From: Larkinella soli
GTDB taxonomy: Bacteria; Bacteroidota; Bacteroidia; Cytophagales; Spirosomataceae
NCBI RefSeq assembly: GCF_003703975.1
Contig: NZ_QTJY01000014.1
Location: 62,001 to 126,000, forward strand
Direction: 5' to 3'
DNA length: 64,000 nt
Shown one piece after another: positions 15,504 to 24,339 of this stretch. The position numbers and the translations under genes were made by a program. The number at the start of each line of letters is the position of its first letter. Within the stretch, counting starts at the first letter, position 1. The notes under the pieces were generated by a model, which worked only from the letters and a program-made list of their open reading frames with translations, ran no database searches and was not told the origin of the DNA.

Positions 15504-18500
15504 ATGCCGTTTCCGCCTTCTGTCATGATGAGCTTACGAATCTGGGTGACCGTGATCGGGTGCCTTCTGCTCTGCGGGATGGTCCGACCCGGCGCGGCCC
15601 AGCGGTTTGCGCATCAGCATTACGGCATCGGGGAGGGGCTCGACAACGTGCGCGTGTATTACCTCTTGTCCGACGCCAAAGGCCGGATCTGGGTCGGTAC
15701 GGACTGGGGGCTGGATTATTTCGATCCGGAACGCCAGCTGATCAACCAGCGCCAGCGCCCCAGCCTGCCCCAGGGCTTCATTAACGACCTCGCCACCGGC
15801 CCCGACGGCTCGGTCTGGGTCGCCAGCAACGAACTCTACCAGGTCAGAATCGGCGCAGGAACGACGATGCGGGTCGATACGCATTTCGTGGGCTACAGCC
15901 CGCACTTCAACCGGGTCGGCACGTCGTTCCTGACCGTCGATCACCGAAATCAGGTCTGGACGACGGGCCTGCCCGGACACCCCTATACCGAAAAAGGCAT
16001 CTGTTACCTGGAAAAGGGGCAGCTGCGGGACGCCACGCCCCGGCTTTTTCCGAAAGCATTTCCGGGTGTCGTCGATCTGAAAGCCGATCGGCGCAATCGC
16101 CGGGTGCTGGTCGTAACGAAAGACGGGCGCTTGTGGGAAATCCCGGCCGATGCGAAACCGGTTGGGCCGGCCCGGCCGGTTCCGCTGACCGGAAAGGTGA
16201 AACGTCTGCTCGAATCGCCGGACGGGCGGCTGTACGGCCTGACCGACGAAGCGCTCTACTGCCTGGCCGGCCGGACTGCCGAAAAGCGGTTTTCCCTGCC
16301 GGCTTCCGTTCTGAATGCCAAAGTCTTTGCGATCAGCGCGCGGGAGGAGGTTGCTTTTTGTGACCCGGCCGGTTACCTGTGCTGGTTCGACGGCCTGCGC
16401 CTGACCAACTCGCGGGTGCCGACGGCGCCCGTGCGTTCCCTGCTCTTCGACCGTTCGGGCAACCTCTGGGCCGGAACCACCGACGGCATCAATCAGGTGA
16501 TCCGGACCGGCTGGCGGTATTTCGACCATATGGAAGGCTGGCAGCAGGAAACCATCTCGGCCACCGAGGACCGCAACGGCGTGTTATGGTTTGCCTCCCG
16601 GGGTCACGGCCTTTCCCGGCTGGTCGGCGACCGGCTGATTCCGGACAGCACCTACCTGAAAACCCTGCCGACCAGGGATTTTATAGCCGCCACCCACCGG
16701 GATGCCTCCGGTAATCTGATCTTTTCCTCCGTGGGCGGAGAGGGCCTGCTGTGGTACGACGGGAAAGAATACCGGGTCCTGCCGGAAAGCAAACAGGGGA
16801 CCAACATCCGGGGCTTTTACGACGACGTTGCCGGTAACCGGTATCTGTTCGCGACGAGTAAAAAGCTGCTGATCTACGACCGCCGGACGCTGGCCCTGAA
16901 ACAGATTACCCCTTTGCCGACGACCGGCTACTACGCTATCGAAAAAGACCGGCAGGGCCGTTTCTGGATGGGCGGCCAGGGCAGCACCGTTATCTGGGAC
17001 GGCCACTCCGCCCGCTACGATACACTGCCGCATCACCAGGGTACCCTGCCGGTCTGGATGACCTTCCAGATGTTCCGGGACCCGCGCGGTAACCTCTGGC
17101 TGGCGACCGACCGGGGGCTCTGGTTATACGACTACAAACGGTTTCGGCGCGTCGCGCCCGACCACCTGCAGCGGATCGTGTATTTCTGCCGCCCCATCGG
17201 GCGGGATTACCTGCTGCTGGGCACCATCGAGGGGTTGTATGTGCTGGACCTCAACCGCTTCTACCGGACCGGTCAGGAATGGCTGGCCTGGTTCGACCAG
17301 AAGAACGGTTTCGGGGGTCAGTGCATTCCGAACGGAGCGTTCCGCGACAGCCGCAGCCGCTGGTGGCTGCCGACGCACGACCGGATCATGGTGATTCCGG
17401 AAAAGCAGCTCATCGGCCTGCTGAAACCGGTGGCGACCGGCATCGAATCCGTCGGCGACCTGCGCACGGGCCGGCGGTTTCAGGCCACCCCTTCCGAACT
17501 GCGCCTGAGCCCCGACCAGAACGACCTCGAAATCCGGCTGCGCGAACCCGACCCCCGTAGTCTGGTAGCCAATACCACCTACACCTACCGGCTTGAACGG
17601 CTCGACGCCCCCCAGTCTACCGCCGAATGGTCGGCCCCGGTCCGAACCAACACCATCGCCCTGCGCAACCTGTCGGACGGCAATTACCGGCTCACGGTGC
17701 GGCCCCTGCGGGCTACCGGGCTGTGGGATACCCGGCCGATGGTGCAGTTGTTCCGGATCACTGCGCCCTGGTGGGCGACCTGGTGGTTCCGGATGCTGGC
17801 CCTGCTGGCGGTGTCGGGCAGTATTTTTTACCTCCGGCTGCGGCAGGTACGCAACCAGGCCCGTCGGCGGCAGGAGGTGCTGGAAGCCCGGCAGCGCGTG
17901 ACCGAACTGGAACTGGAAACCGCCAACCGCCGGAATCAGGAAGCGCAGATGCACCAGGCCCTGGCCGAAGCCAGCCGGGAGCGGGCGCTGCTGGAGGTGC
18001 GGGCCATCACGAACCAGATCGACCCGCATTTCGTCTCCAACTTCCTGACCGCCATGCAGGCCGTGCTGTATGATCAGGATGCGAAAACGGTGACCCAGTA
18101 TCTGGCCAAATTCGGCACCATTTTCCGGCATAAGCTCCTGAGCCGCAGTAAAGTGTTCTGGACGCTCAGCGAAGAACTCGACTTTGTCCGGAACTACCTC
18201 GACCTGGAAAAGCTCCGGTTCCGGAGCCGCATCGAGTTTCTGGTGGAGGTGGATCCGACGGTTCCGACGGATACCAGCCTGCCCAAGATGCTCATTCAGG
18301 GGTACGTCTCCAATGCCATCAAACACGGTCTGGAGAATAAGCCGGGGGGCGGCACCGTGAAGGTGAAGGTCGGGCGGCAGACCGACTACCTCCACATTCA
18401 GGTGGAAGACGACGGGGTCGGGATGGAAAAAGCCAAACAATACCGCCGTCGCTCGACCGGCCGGGGCCTAACGATCAACCAGGCCCTGTTCGACCAGCTG

Positions 18501-18656
18501 AACCAGTACAATACGCTTAAAAGTTACCAGCATTTTACCGATCTGACCGAGACCGACAGCGGCAGAAGCGGGGTCCGGGCGGAAGCCTTTCTGCCCCTCT
18601 ACCCGAAACTGCCGCCGGAAGAAATTCCCACCGAAAACGAAGTACCACAAGTGTAA
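15504..18656 (+). CDS. LytS-type sensor histidine kinase with beta-propeller sensor
   Basis: A 1050-residue membrane sensor. A signal peptide (about 8-33) is followed by a long periplasmic region (about 35-650) of two-component-regulator-propeller repeats such as DAKGRIWVGTDWGLDYFD, DRNGVLWFASRGHGLSRL and DPRGNLWLATDRGLWLYD. A Y_Y_Y-like beta domain follows (about 660-750; YTYRLERLD), then one membrane helix near 757-775, a coiled coil, and a His_kinase domain with phosphoacceptor His in NQIDPHFVSNFL and an ATPase part with VSNAIKHG and DDGVGM. The MPFPPSVMM start may be internal: ATG 15525 gives a better signal peptide. It overlaps the LytTR regulator by one base. The stimulus is unknown. 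Confidence 0.9.
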   Translation: MPFPPSVMMSLRIWVTVIGCLLLCGMVRPGAAQRFAHQHYGIGEGLDNVRVYYLLSDAKGRIWVGTDWGLDYFDPERQLINQRQRPSLPQGFINDLATGPDGSVWVASNELYQVRIGAGTTMRVDTHFVGYSPHFNRVGTSFLTVDHRNQVWTTGLPGHPYTEKGICYLEKGQLRDATPRLFPKAFPGVVDLKADRRNRRVLVVTKDGRLWEIPADAKPVGPARPVPLTGKVKRLLESPDGRLYGLTDEALYCLAGRTAEKRFSLPASVLNAKVFAISAREEVAFCDPAGYLCWFDGLRLTNSRVPTAPVRSLLFDRSGNLWAGTTDGINQVIRTGWRYFDHMEGWQQETISATEDRNGVLWFASRGHGLSRLVGDRLIPDSTYLKTLPTRDFIAATHRDASGNLIFSSVGGEGLLWYDGKEYRVLPESKQGTNIRGFYDDVAGNRYLFATSKKLLIYDRRTLALKQITPLPTTGYYAIEKDRQGRFWMGGQGSTVIWDGHSARYDTLPHHQGTLPVWMTFQMFRDPRGNLWLATDRGLWLYDYKRFRRVAPDHLQRIVYFCRPIGRDYLLLGTIEGLYVLDLNRFYRTGQEWLAWFDQKNGFGGQCIPNGAFRDSRSRWWLPTHDRIMVIPEKQLIGLLKPVATGIESVGDLRTGRRFQATPSELRLSPDQNDLEIRLREPDPRSLVANTTYTYRLERLDAPQSTAEWSAPVRTNTIALRNLSDGNYRLTVRPLRATGLWDTRPMVQLFRITAPWWATWWFRMLALLAVSGSIFYLRLRQVRNQARRRQEVLEARQRVTELELETANRRNQEAQMHQALAEASRERALLEVRAITNQIDPHFVSNFLTAMQAVLYDQDAKTVTQYLAKFGTIFRHKLLSRSKVFWTLSEELDFVRNYLDLEKLRFRSRIEFLVEVDPTVPTDTSLPKMLIQGYVSNAIKHGLENKPGGGTVKVKVGRQTDYLHIQVEDDGVGMEKAKQYRRRSTGRGLTINQALFDQLNQYNTLKSYQHFTDLTETDSGRSGVRAEAFLPLYPKLPPEEIPTENEVPQV

Positions 18657-19492
18657 TGATGAGTTTACAAAACGAGAATCCGATGCATTCCATTATCGCC
18701 AGGGCCGTCATCATCGACGACGAATATTTAGTCCGGCATACCCTCCGCAAAATGCTCGCGGAGATTCCTGAGATCAAGGTCGTGGGGGAAGCCGAAAACG
18801 TGCCGGAGGGCCTCGATCTGCTGGCCGCCCAGCGCCCCGACCTGATTTTTCTGGACATCAAGATGCCCATTCTCAGCGGCTTCGACCTGCTTGACGAGCT
18901 AACCCGGCAGGAGCAGTTCTACGGGGTAATCTTCGTCTCGGGCTACCCGGACGAGGCCCTGGCGGCCGTGCAGCGGGCGGCTGCCCACCTGCATACCGAC
19001 TTCATCGTCAAGCCCATCGACCCGGAGGTGCTGGAAGAAAAAGTGGGGCTGTTCTATCAGAAATGGAAAGCCGGTCAGGAGCAGGAAGCCGAATTTCAGG
19101 CCCAGCTGGAAGCCGCCATGAGCCAGAACGAAGCCGACCGGCTGAGCGGTCCGGCCAGCCTGATCTTCCAGAATTCGCTGGTGTTTTACCGCATCGAGAT
19201 CGCAGACATCATGTACTGCGAGTCGGCCAACCGGCAGATCAATATTTACTGTTCGTACCAGGAATACCTCAACGTACCGAACATTTCGCTGGATGCGCTG
19301 GAACGCCTGCTCCCGGCAGGGCAGTTCGTGCGGGTCGGCAAAAGCCATATCCTGAACAAGTATACGATCAGCAGCATCGAGAAAGGCCCCCGGCCCAAAT
19401 GCAAGCTGATCAAGAACGGCAAACTGCGGGAGTTTCAGCTCTATGCCAGCAACGTCGAAAAGGTCGAGCAGAGCTTCAGCCCGAGCCTCTGA
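18656..19492 (+). CDS. LytTR-family response regulator
   Basis: A 278-residue regulator with its ATG overlapping the kinase stop (TAATG), so translation is coupled. The receiver domain (about 10-135) has IIDDEY, phosphoacceptor Asp in LIFLDIKMP, and Lys in FIVKPID. The C-terminal LytTR domain (about 165-270) has IADIMYCESANRQINIYC and FVRVGKSHILNKYTISSIEK. In-frame ATGs at 18659 and 18683 are alternative starts. LytTR domains bind DNA as tandem repeats and often control nearby genes; no target site was found. Confidence 0.93.
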   Translation: MMSLQNENPMHSIIARAVIIDDEYLVRHTLRKMLAEIPEIKVVGEAENVPEGLDLLAAQRPDLIFLDIKMPILSGFDLLDELTRQEQFYGVIFVSGYPDEALAAVQRAAAHLHTDFIVKPIDPEVLEEKVGLFYQKWKAGQEQEAEFQAQLEAAMSQNEADRLSGPASLIFQNSLVFYRIEIADIMYCESANRQINIYCSYQEYLNVPNISLDALERLLPAGQFVRVGKSHILNKYTISSIEKGPRPKCKLIKNGKLREFQLYASNVEKVEQSFSPSL

Positions 19493-19532
19493 ACGGTCCG
19501 AAAATGAAGTACTTACCAAACCATATCCATTC

Positions 19533-19943
19533 ATGATCGATCAGTTAAGCCCGCTGACGGCGAAAGCCCTGCGGTTTTACGAGTTGGTAGAGCAGTTCTC
19601 CGGCGATGCCGGCGCTTATGCCGAAATCTTTCACCCCGACATCGAGTTGACGGAATACCCCAATGCCATCTCGCCCGTCACCCGGGTCCGGACGGCCGAA
19701 GACCGCGCCAAAGGCATTCAGGCCGGGCGCGGAATGCTGGCCTGGCACCGCTTCGACATTCAGAAAGTGACCGAAACCGCCGACACCGTGGTGCTGGAAT
19801 CCGTCTGGACCGGGGAAATGGCCATCGACGCCGGGCCGCTGAAGAAAGGCCAGCGGATGACAGCCCACGTCTGCTGCGTCATCGAGTTCAAAGACGGCCT
19901 GATCTTTCGCACCCGCAACTACGACTGCTACGACCCGTTCTGA
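19533..19943 (+). CDS. SnoaL-like / NTF2-superfamily protein
   Basis: A 136-residue soluble protein from the ATG at 19533, 40 bases after the LytTR gene. The cone-shaped NTF2 fold is suggested by an N-terminal helix (ALRFYELVEQFSG), IFHPDIELTEYPN, a central helix and the C-terminal strands MTAHVCCVIEFKDGLIFRTRNYDCYDPF. Such proteins act as small enzymes or ligand binders; none of the catalytic residues allow a specific call. A palindromic terminator follows at 19956-19985. Confidence 0.75.
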   Translation: MIDQLSPLTAKALRFYELVEQFSGDAGAYAEIFHPDIELTEYPNAISPVTRVRTAEDRAKGIQAGRGMLAWHRFDIQKVTETADTVVLESVWTGEMAIDAGPLKKGQRMTAHVCCVIEFKDGLIFRTRNYDCYDPF

Positions 19944-19955
19944 TCGGAGCATCCC

Positions 19956-19985
19956 ATCCACCCCCGCGCCGGCGCGGGGGTGGAT
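19956..19985. terminator. Perfect 30-bp palindrome, terminator
   Basis: A 15-bp arm ATCCACCCCCGCGCC (19956-19970) is followed directly by its exact complement (19971-19985), then ATTTTTC. It ends the sensor kinase / LytTR / SnoaL run. A related C-rich hairpin with the same TGGAT end lies at 46958-46985. Confidence 0.75.
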
Positions 19986-20057
19986 ATTTTTCGGCGGACG
20001 AAAATTTTGTAAGATTTTTACACCCGCTTTCCGCTCATTTCCAGCCATTTTTGCAGC

Positions 20058-20609
20058 ATGAAAGCGACCCCCGATTCCGTCACGACCGTCCTGCTGCGGG
20101 ATCTCAGGCCGACCGACGCGCCCCGGCTGGCCTTCCTGGCGAACAACCACAGCCTCTGGCGGCAGCTCCGCGACGGCCTGCCCCACCCCTACACCGAAGC
20201 CGATGCGGAGTGGTTCATCGGCGAAGTCGGGCAGAACCGGATGGGGGTGGTTCGCGGTATTATCGCCGACGGTGAACTGGCCGGGGTGGTCGGATTGATC
20301 CCACAGGGGGATGTCCACCGGCTTTCGGCCGAAATCGGCTACTGGCTGGGTGAGCCGTACTGGGGCGGGGGCGTCATGACCCGGGCCGTCGGCGAGATGG
20401 TTCGGTACGGGTTCGAGACAATGAACCTGGTGCGGATCTATGCCGGCATCTTCTCTTCCAACCCGGCTTCGATGCGGGTGCTTGAAAAAAACGGATTTCT
20501 GCTCGAAGGAATCGGCCGGATGGCCGTCGTCAAGGAGGGTCGCCTGCTGGACGAATACCGCTATGCCCTTACCTGTCACACCGGCAACCATCCGCCCTAT
20601 GAGCCCTGA
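20058..20609 (+). CDS. GNAT N-acetyltransferase (RimJ/RimL type)
   Basis: A 183-residue acetyltransferase. The N-terminus LLRDLRPTDAPRLAFLAN is the usual RimJ/RimL opening. The GNAT core has strand AEIGYWLGEPYWGGGVMTRAVGEMVRYGF, which covers the acetyl-CoA pyrophosphate loop (a variant of RxxGxG), then NLVRIYAGIFSSNPASMRVLEKNGFLLEG, the classic motif B ending. Substrates in this group range from ribosomal protein N-termini to antibiotics; nothing here fixes one. Its end overlaps the next gene by 11 bases. Confidence 0.88.
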   Translation: MKATPDSVTTVLLRDLRPTDAPRLAFLANNHSLWRQLRDGLPHPYTEADAEWFIGEVGQNRMGVVRGIIADGELAGVVGLIPQGDVHRLSAEIGYWLGEPYWGGGVMTRAVGEMVRYGFETMNLVRIYAGIFSSNPASMRVLEKNGFLLEGIGRMAVVKEGRLLDEYRYALTCHTGNHPPYEP

Positions 20610-21555
20610 GGTTATCGAAAAAATCCTGAAAAAAACCGGGCAGCCGGACCTGATCGGGCTGCTGACCGAGTCGCTGAGCGCGTCGGAGCTGAACTCCCTG
20701 CTGCTGGAGGTGTTCAACCGGTCGGTGAGCCGGTATTCGGCCCCGGAGTTGCTGCGCAATTACCAGTTGAACCGGTTCGTCAAACCGGTCGATCTGGATT
20801 TCATGCGATTCCGGGAGTTGGAGACGGCGGTGCTGAACGTGTTTGCGGCTTTCCGGTTTCAGCCTCAGGAGCTGTCGCCGGTGTCGGCGCTTGGGTCCTG
20901 TTCGGTGGTGGCTCCCGCCGATCAGAAAAAGATCCTGTCGGCCCTGCGCGGCACGGAAGTGCTGGCCGACGCCACCAACGCCCTGGCCCTGCATATTGCC
21001 GACCTGAAACAAACCGGCCGCTGGAAACCGGGGGACCCCTCGGAACAACTCCGGCTGAGCGCCGTTCACCGGCACGTCCGAACGCCGATGGTGGTCCATG
21101 CCGGCCATACGCCCCACTTCAAGATCGGCTGCCTCGTGTCGGCGGGCCGCGACACGGGCGATTTCCGGTTCGAGATGCAGAGCGTGGCCGAACACCTGTC
21201 GGTATTGACCGCCGTCTTCCGCGATACGCTGAAAGCCGAAAACCTGCGGTTTAAATTCATGACCCGGGGTGGTTATGACGATCCGGTGCGGCTGCTGGAA
21301 CGGGTCCGCGATCACATTTGTTCCCAGCGCAGCGACGTACCGATCACGCTGGATACCGAACCCGCCACCAGCAATACCTATTACAAAGGACTGCAATACA
21401 AGGCGCTGATCACGGTGCGGGGGCAGGAAATCGAGATCGGGGACGGCGGCTTCGTCGACTGGACGCAGCAGTTCCTCCAGAACCGGAAGGAGCGTCTGAT
21501 GACGTCCGGCATCGGCGTCGAGTGGTTCTACCGATTAATGAATCAAACGACATGA
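20599..21555 (+). CDS. Conserved-looking protein of unknown function
   Basis: A 318-residue protein from the ATG at 20599, inside the last 11 bases of the acetyltransferase gene. No signal peptide or membrane helix. I do not recognise the family. Segments such as LGSCSVVAPADQKKILSALRGTEVLADATNALALHIADL, RLSAVHRHVRTP and HFKIGCLVSAGRDTGDFRFEMQS loosely recall a class II aminoacyl-tRNA-synthetase-like core (HisRS/HisZ style), but the motifs are not good enough to claim it. Its stop overlaps the AraC regulator ATG by 4 bases, so the three genes 20058-22358 are one unit. Confidence 0.65.
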   Translation: MSPEVIEKILKKTGQPDLIGLLTESLSASELNSLLLEVFNRSVSRYSAPELLRNYQLNRFVKPVDLDFMRFRELETAVLNVFAAFRFQPQELSPVSALGSCSVVAPADQKKILSALRGTEVLADATNALALHIADLKQTGRWKPGDPSEQLRLSAVHRHVRTPMVVHAGHTPHFKIGCLVSAGRDTGDFRFEMQSVAEHLSVLTAVFRDTLKAENLRFKFMTRGGYDDPVRLLERVRDHICSQRSDVPITLDTEPATSNTYYKGLQYKALITVRGQEIEIGDGGFVDWTQQFLQNRKERLMTSGIGVEWFYRLMNQTT

Positions 21556-22358
21556 AAAGCCAGGTCATATACGAGGACGAAGCCACCCGGTATCTGAAAA
21601 TCGCGTACCCGACCGCCCCGCTGCGGCCATACGTGGAGTATTTCTTTGAAGTACTTCAGCCGGCGACGCTCTCTAACCCGCTGTATCTGACCGGGCTTCC
21701 GAGCCTGAACGGCCTGCTCTGCGTCGTCCTGAACGACCGGCACTGGCTGTCGTTCCATTCGTCGGCGCCGACGGTCCAGTCGCTGAAGGGATCCCGGTTT
21801 CTGGGACCGATCTCCCATCTGTTTACTTCCATCTACCCGGAAGGAACCCACCAGTTTCTGGTCAAGTTCAAACCGGGAATGATGGGCCGGTTCTTCGGCT
21901 TTCCGGACCGGGAGCTGGAAAACGGCCAGGTAGACCTAAGCTACCTGGCCCCGGGCGAACCTATCGACGACCTCCTGCGCGAACTGCCGGATTTTCAAAG
22001 CCGTGTGAATCGGATAGAGTTCGTTCTGCTGGATAAACTCCCCAACCTGAAGTCGGATTACCGCTTCGAACTGGTGCAGCGGGCGCTGCACTATTTCCAA
22101 AGCGCTCCCGGTCATGCCGGCGTGTCGGACGTATCGCGGCAATTGCCGGTGACGTATCCGTCGCTCTACCGGTATTTCACAGAGGAACTGGGCTACTCGC
22201 CCAAATACTGCCAGCGGCTGATCCGGTTCAAGAAAGCCTACCGGCTCTATAAACTCCACGGCAGCATCTACCCCTTCGAGGAAGCGGGCTACACCGACTT
22301 CTCCCATTTTGTCAGGGAAACCCGGCTGCTGACGACCAAAGTGCCTTCCGAATTATAA
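21552..22358 (+). CDS. AraC-family transcriptional regulator
   Basis: A 268-residue protein starting at the ATG 21552 that overlaps the previous stop (ATGA). The N-terminal half has the DUF6597-like sensor start YLKIAYPTAPLRPYVEYFFE and a GTHQFLVKFKPGMMGRFFGF segment. The C-terminal AraC helix-turn-helix region includes DVSRQLPVTYPSLYRYFTEELGYSPKYCQRLIRFKKAYRL and, in the second HTH, EEAGYTDFSHFVRE. It probably regulates its own operon with the acetyltransferase and unknown protein. The final residues are shorter than in many family members but the second HTH is intact. Confidence 0.88.
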   Translation: MKSQVIYEDEATRYLKIAYPTAPLRPYVEYFFEVLQPATLSNPLYLTGLPSLNGLLCVVLNDRHWLSFHSSAPTVQSLKGSRFLGPISHLFTSIYPEGTHQFLVKFKPGMMGRFFGFPDRELENGQVDLSYLAPGEPIDDLLRELPDFQSRVNRIEFVLLDKLPNLKSDYRFELVQRALHYFQSAPGHAGVSDVSRQLPVTYPSLYRYFTEELGYSPKYCQRLIRFKKAYRLYKLHGSIYPFEEAGYTDFSHFVRETRLLTTKVPSEL

Positions 22359-22364
22359 GTTACC

Positions 22365-23822
22365 TCAGAGCCCGGCCTGCCGGACCTGCTCGGCCACGGG
22401 CGTGTACTGCACTTCGCAGGGATACCCAAAAAGGCAGTTGTCCTTGATGATCCGGGCGACGCCTTCGGGCACCATGGCTTCCCAGCCTTCCTGACCGGCT
22501 TTCACCAATTCGAGCACCCGGTCGGTCGAGATGTGGAGGTTAGCCTCGTTGTAGTCCGTGATGTCCTCGATCTTATCGTTCTGTTTCAGGTACTGGTACA
22601 GCGGCTCCAGGTTCGGGGCGAGCTGAAAACACTGGCAGTTGTAAATCGAGCCGTCGGGGCGCAGGGTCGGGTAGACGAACAGTTTCACCTTCCGGCTGAA
22701 CAGCGTCGCGAACGATTCCAGAATTCCGCCGGTCAGCGTCTGGTAGTGGCTTTCCTCGAAAATGTATTCCAGGTTCGGAATGCCGAGGATCAGGCCCATT
22801 TTGAGTCTGGTCAGCCGGGAGAGATAGGCCACTAAGCGGTAATATTCGAGAAAGCTGGAGATCATCACCGTCTGTCCGAGCGAACAGAGAATGTCCACCC
22901 GGTCCAGAAAGTCCTTCTCGTCGATGCCGTGGTCACCGCTGGCGACCAGGTTGTGCAGCGTCAGTTCGGCGATGGTTACGACGCGGGCCGGGTCGATGTC
23001 GGGTTCCTCCAGAAACTGTTTCTGGCCGTTGCCGAGCATATCCATGTGGACGTTCGTGACGGGCCGCAGCCGCCCGCGCAGCAGCAGGATGTGCCGCTTA
23101 TAGAGGGCCTCGGAGGGTTGCAGCACCCGACCGTCCGGACCGAACAGGGCGGCATTCGTAAAGCCGTTCTTGACCAGATGCAGGCTCATCAGCCGGTTGT
23201 CGATCCCGGAGAAGTCCGGCCCGTCGAAGCGAATCATGTCGATCTCGATGCGCTCCGGCGACAGGTCGTCCATCAGCGACAGCAGCAGCGTCTCGGGCGA
23301 CTTGTAATAGTAGTAGCAGCCGTAGATCAGGTTGACGCCGATGACGCCCAGCGCCTGCTGCTGCAGCACGTTTTCGTTATCGAGCATCCGGACGTGGATA
23401 ATGACGTCGTTGAACGGCGCCTGGGGCGTCAGCTGAAACCGCATCCCGATCCAGCCGTGGGCCTCGTTGGTTTTCTGGTAGTTGAGGGCCACCACGGTAT
23501 TCGCAAAAGCAAAAAACGTGGTATTTTCCCCACGTTTTTCGGCCAGTCGCTTCTCCAGGAGACTATACTCCTTATTGAGCATCTTTATCAATCGCGATTC
23601 GACGACATACCGGCCGCTTTCTTCCGGCCCATAAATCGCATCGCTGAAGGTCATGTCATAGGCCGACATGGTTTTGGCGATCGTGCCCGATGCCCCTCCG
23701 GATTTGAAAAACATAGCCGCCGTTTCCTGCCCCGCCCCGATTTCGGCAAAAGAACCGTAAATCCGGCGGTCGAGGTTGATCCGCAGCGCCTTTTGCTTGG
23801 TTCCAATCGTTTTATCGTACAT
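22365..23822 (-). CDS. Large cytoplasmic protein of unknown function (Bacteroidota family)
   Basis: A 485-residue protein starting at MYDKTIGTKQKALRINLD (ATG 23822). An upstream in-frame extension to 24104 would overlap the divergent gene at 23898 and is rejected. Visible segments include YGSFAEIGAGQETAAMFF, GASGTIAKTMSAYD, LDRVDILCSLGQTVMISSFLEYYRL and the Cys-containing GSIYNCQCFQL. No signal peptide. I recall similar proteins being auto-labelled nicotinate-nucleotide adenylyltransferase, but no nucleotidyltransferase HxGH motif is visible, so I do not adopt that name. It converges with the AraC gene with only 6 bases between. Confidence 0.6.
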   Translation of the reverse strand: MYDKTIGTKQKALRINLDRRIYGSFAEIGAGQETAAMFFKSGGASGTIAKTMSAYDMTFSDAIYGPEESGRYVVESRLIKMLNKEYSLLEKRLAEKRGENTTFFAFANTVVALNYQKTNEAHGWIGMRFQLTPQAPFNDVIIHVRMLDNENVLQQQALGVIGVNLIYGCYYYYKSPETLLLSLMDDLSPERIEIDMIRFDGPDFSGIDNRLMSLHLVKNGFTNAALFGPDGRVLQPSEALYKRHILLLRGRLRPVTNVHMDMLGNGQKQFLEEPDIDPARVVTIAELTLHNLVASGDHGIDEKDFLDRVDILCSLGQTVMISSFLEYYRLVAYLSRLTRLKMGLILGIPNLEYIFEESHYQTLTGGILESFATLFSRKVKLFVYPTLRPDGSIYNCQCFQLAPNLEPLYQYLKQNDKIEDITDYNEANLHISTDRVLELVKAGQEGWEAMVPEGVARIIKDNCLFGYPCEVQYTPVAEQVRQAGL

Positions 23823-23897
23823 AGGTTGGTTGTATTCCCCCGTGCGGGTACTTTTTGATATAAATTTACAAATACTTCCCTGAAAGCCTATCACCGG

Positions 23898-24281
23898 ATG
23901 ATTACTTCTCCAACGCTCTCCAGCCTTCTTTTTGTGTACGGGACGCTCCTGAGCGCATCGAATCATCCCATGGCCGCCACCCTTCGTCAGCTTGGGGAGC
24001 GGGTCGGGCCGGGGCACTTTCCGGGCCGCCTGTTCCATCTCGGCGGGTATCCCGGTGCCGTCTACGAGCCGGAGGCCGCCACCCTCGTTCACGGTGAAAT
24101 CCACCGGCTGACCGACCCGGAACGGTCGCTGCCGCTGCTCGACGACTACGAAGGCGACGAATATGCCCGGGCGCTGGTTCCGGTTCGGACCGAAGGCGGC
24201 CTGGTCGACTGCTGGACGTATCTTTTCATCCGGCCGACCGCACCCTTCCGACTCATCACTTCCGGGCGGTATTTCGACTGA
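23898..24281 (+). CDS. Gamma-glutamylcyclotransferase-like (GGCT/AIG2) protein
   Basis: A 127-residue protein with the family opening LLFVYGTLLSASNHPMA (YGTL), GGYPGAVYEPEAATLVHGEIH, and the catalytic-region LPLLDDYEGDEYARALVPV with the conserved Glu. Enzymes of this family release 5-oxoproline from gamma-glutamyl peptides or amines. It stands alone between a divergent unknown gene and a bidirectional terminator at 24286-24324. Confidence 0.88.
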   Translation: MITSPTLSSLLFVYGTLLSASNHPMAATLRQLGERVGPGHFPGRLFHLGGYPGAVYEPEAATLVHGEIHRLTDPERSLPLLDDYEGDEYARALVPVRTEGGLVDCWTYLFIRPTAPFRLITSGRYFD

Positions 24282-24285
24282 AAAC

Positions 24286-24324
24286 CAACAAAAAACCCAT
24301 CGGTGATCGACGGGTTTTTTGTTG
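24286..24324. terminator. Bidirectional hairpin terminator
   Basis: A 13-bp perfect stem, CAACAAAAAACCC (24286-24298) with GGGTTTTTTGTTG (24312-24324). It serves the converging cyclotransferase gene and S41 peptidase gene. Confidence 0.85.
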
Positions 24325-24339
24325 CGCTTCAGTTGCTAA

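Noticed and set aside
22365-23822. Nicotinate-nucleotide adenylyltransferase
   Set aside because: No HxGH/ISSTxxR motif and twice the usual length.
23822-24104. N-terminal extension of the unknown protein at 22365-23822
   Set aside because: It would overlap the divergent cyclotransferase gene, and the extension has no conserved look; ATG 23822 is preferred.
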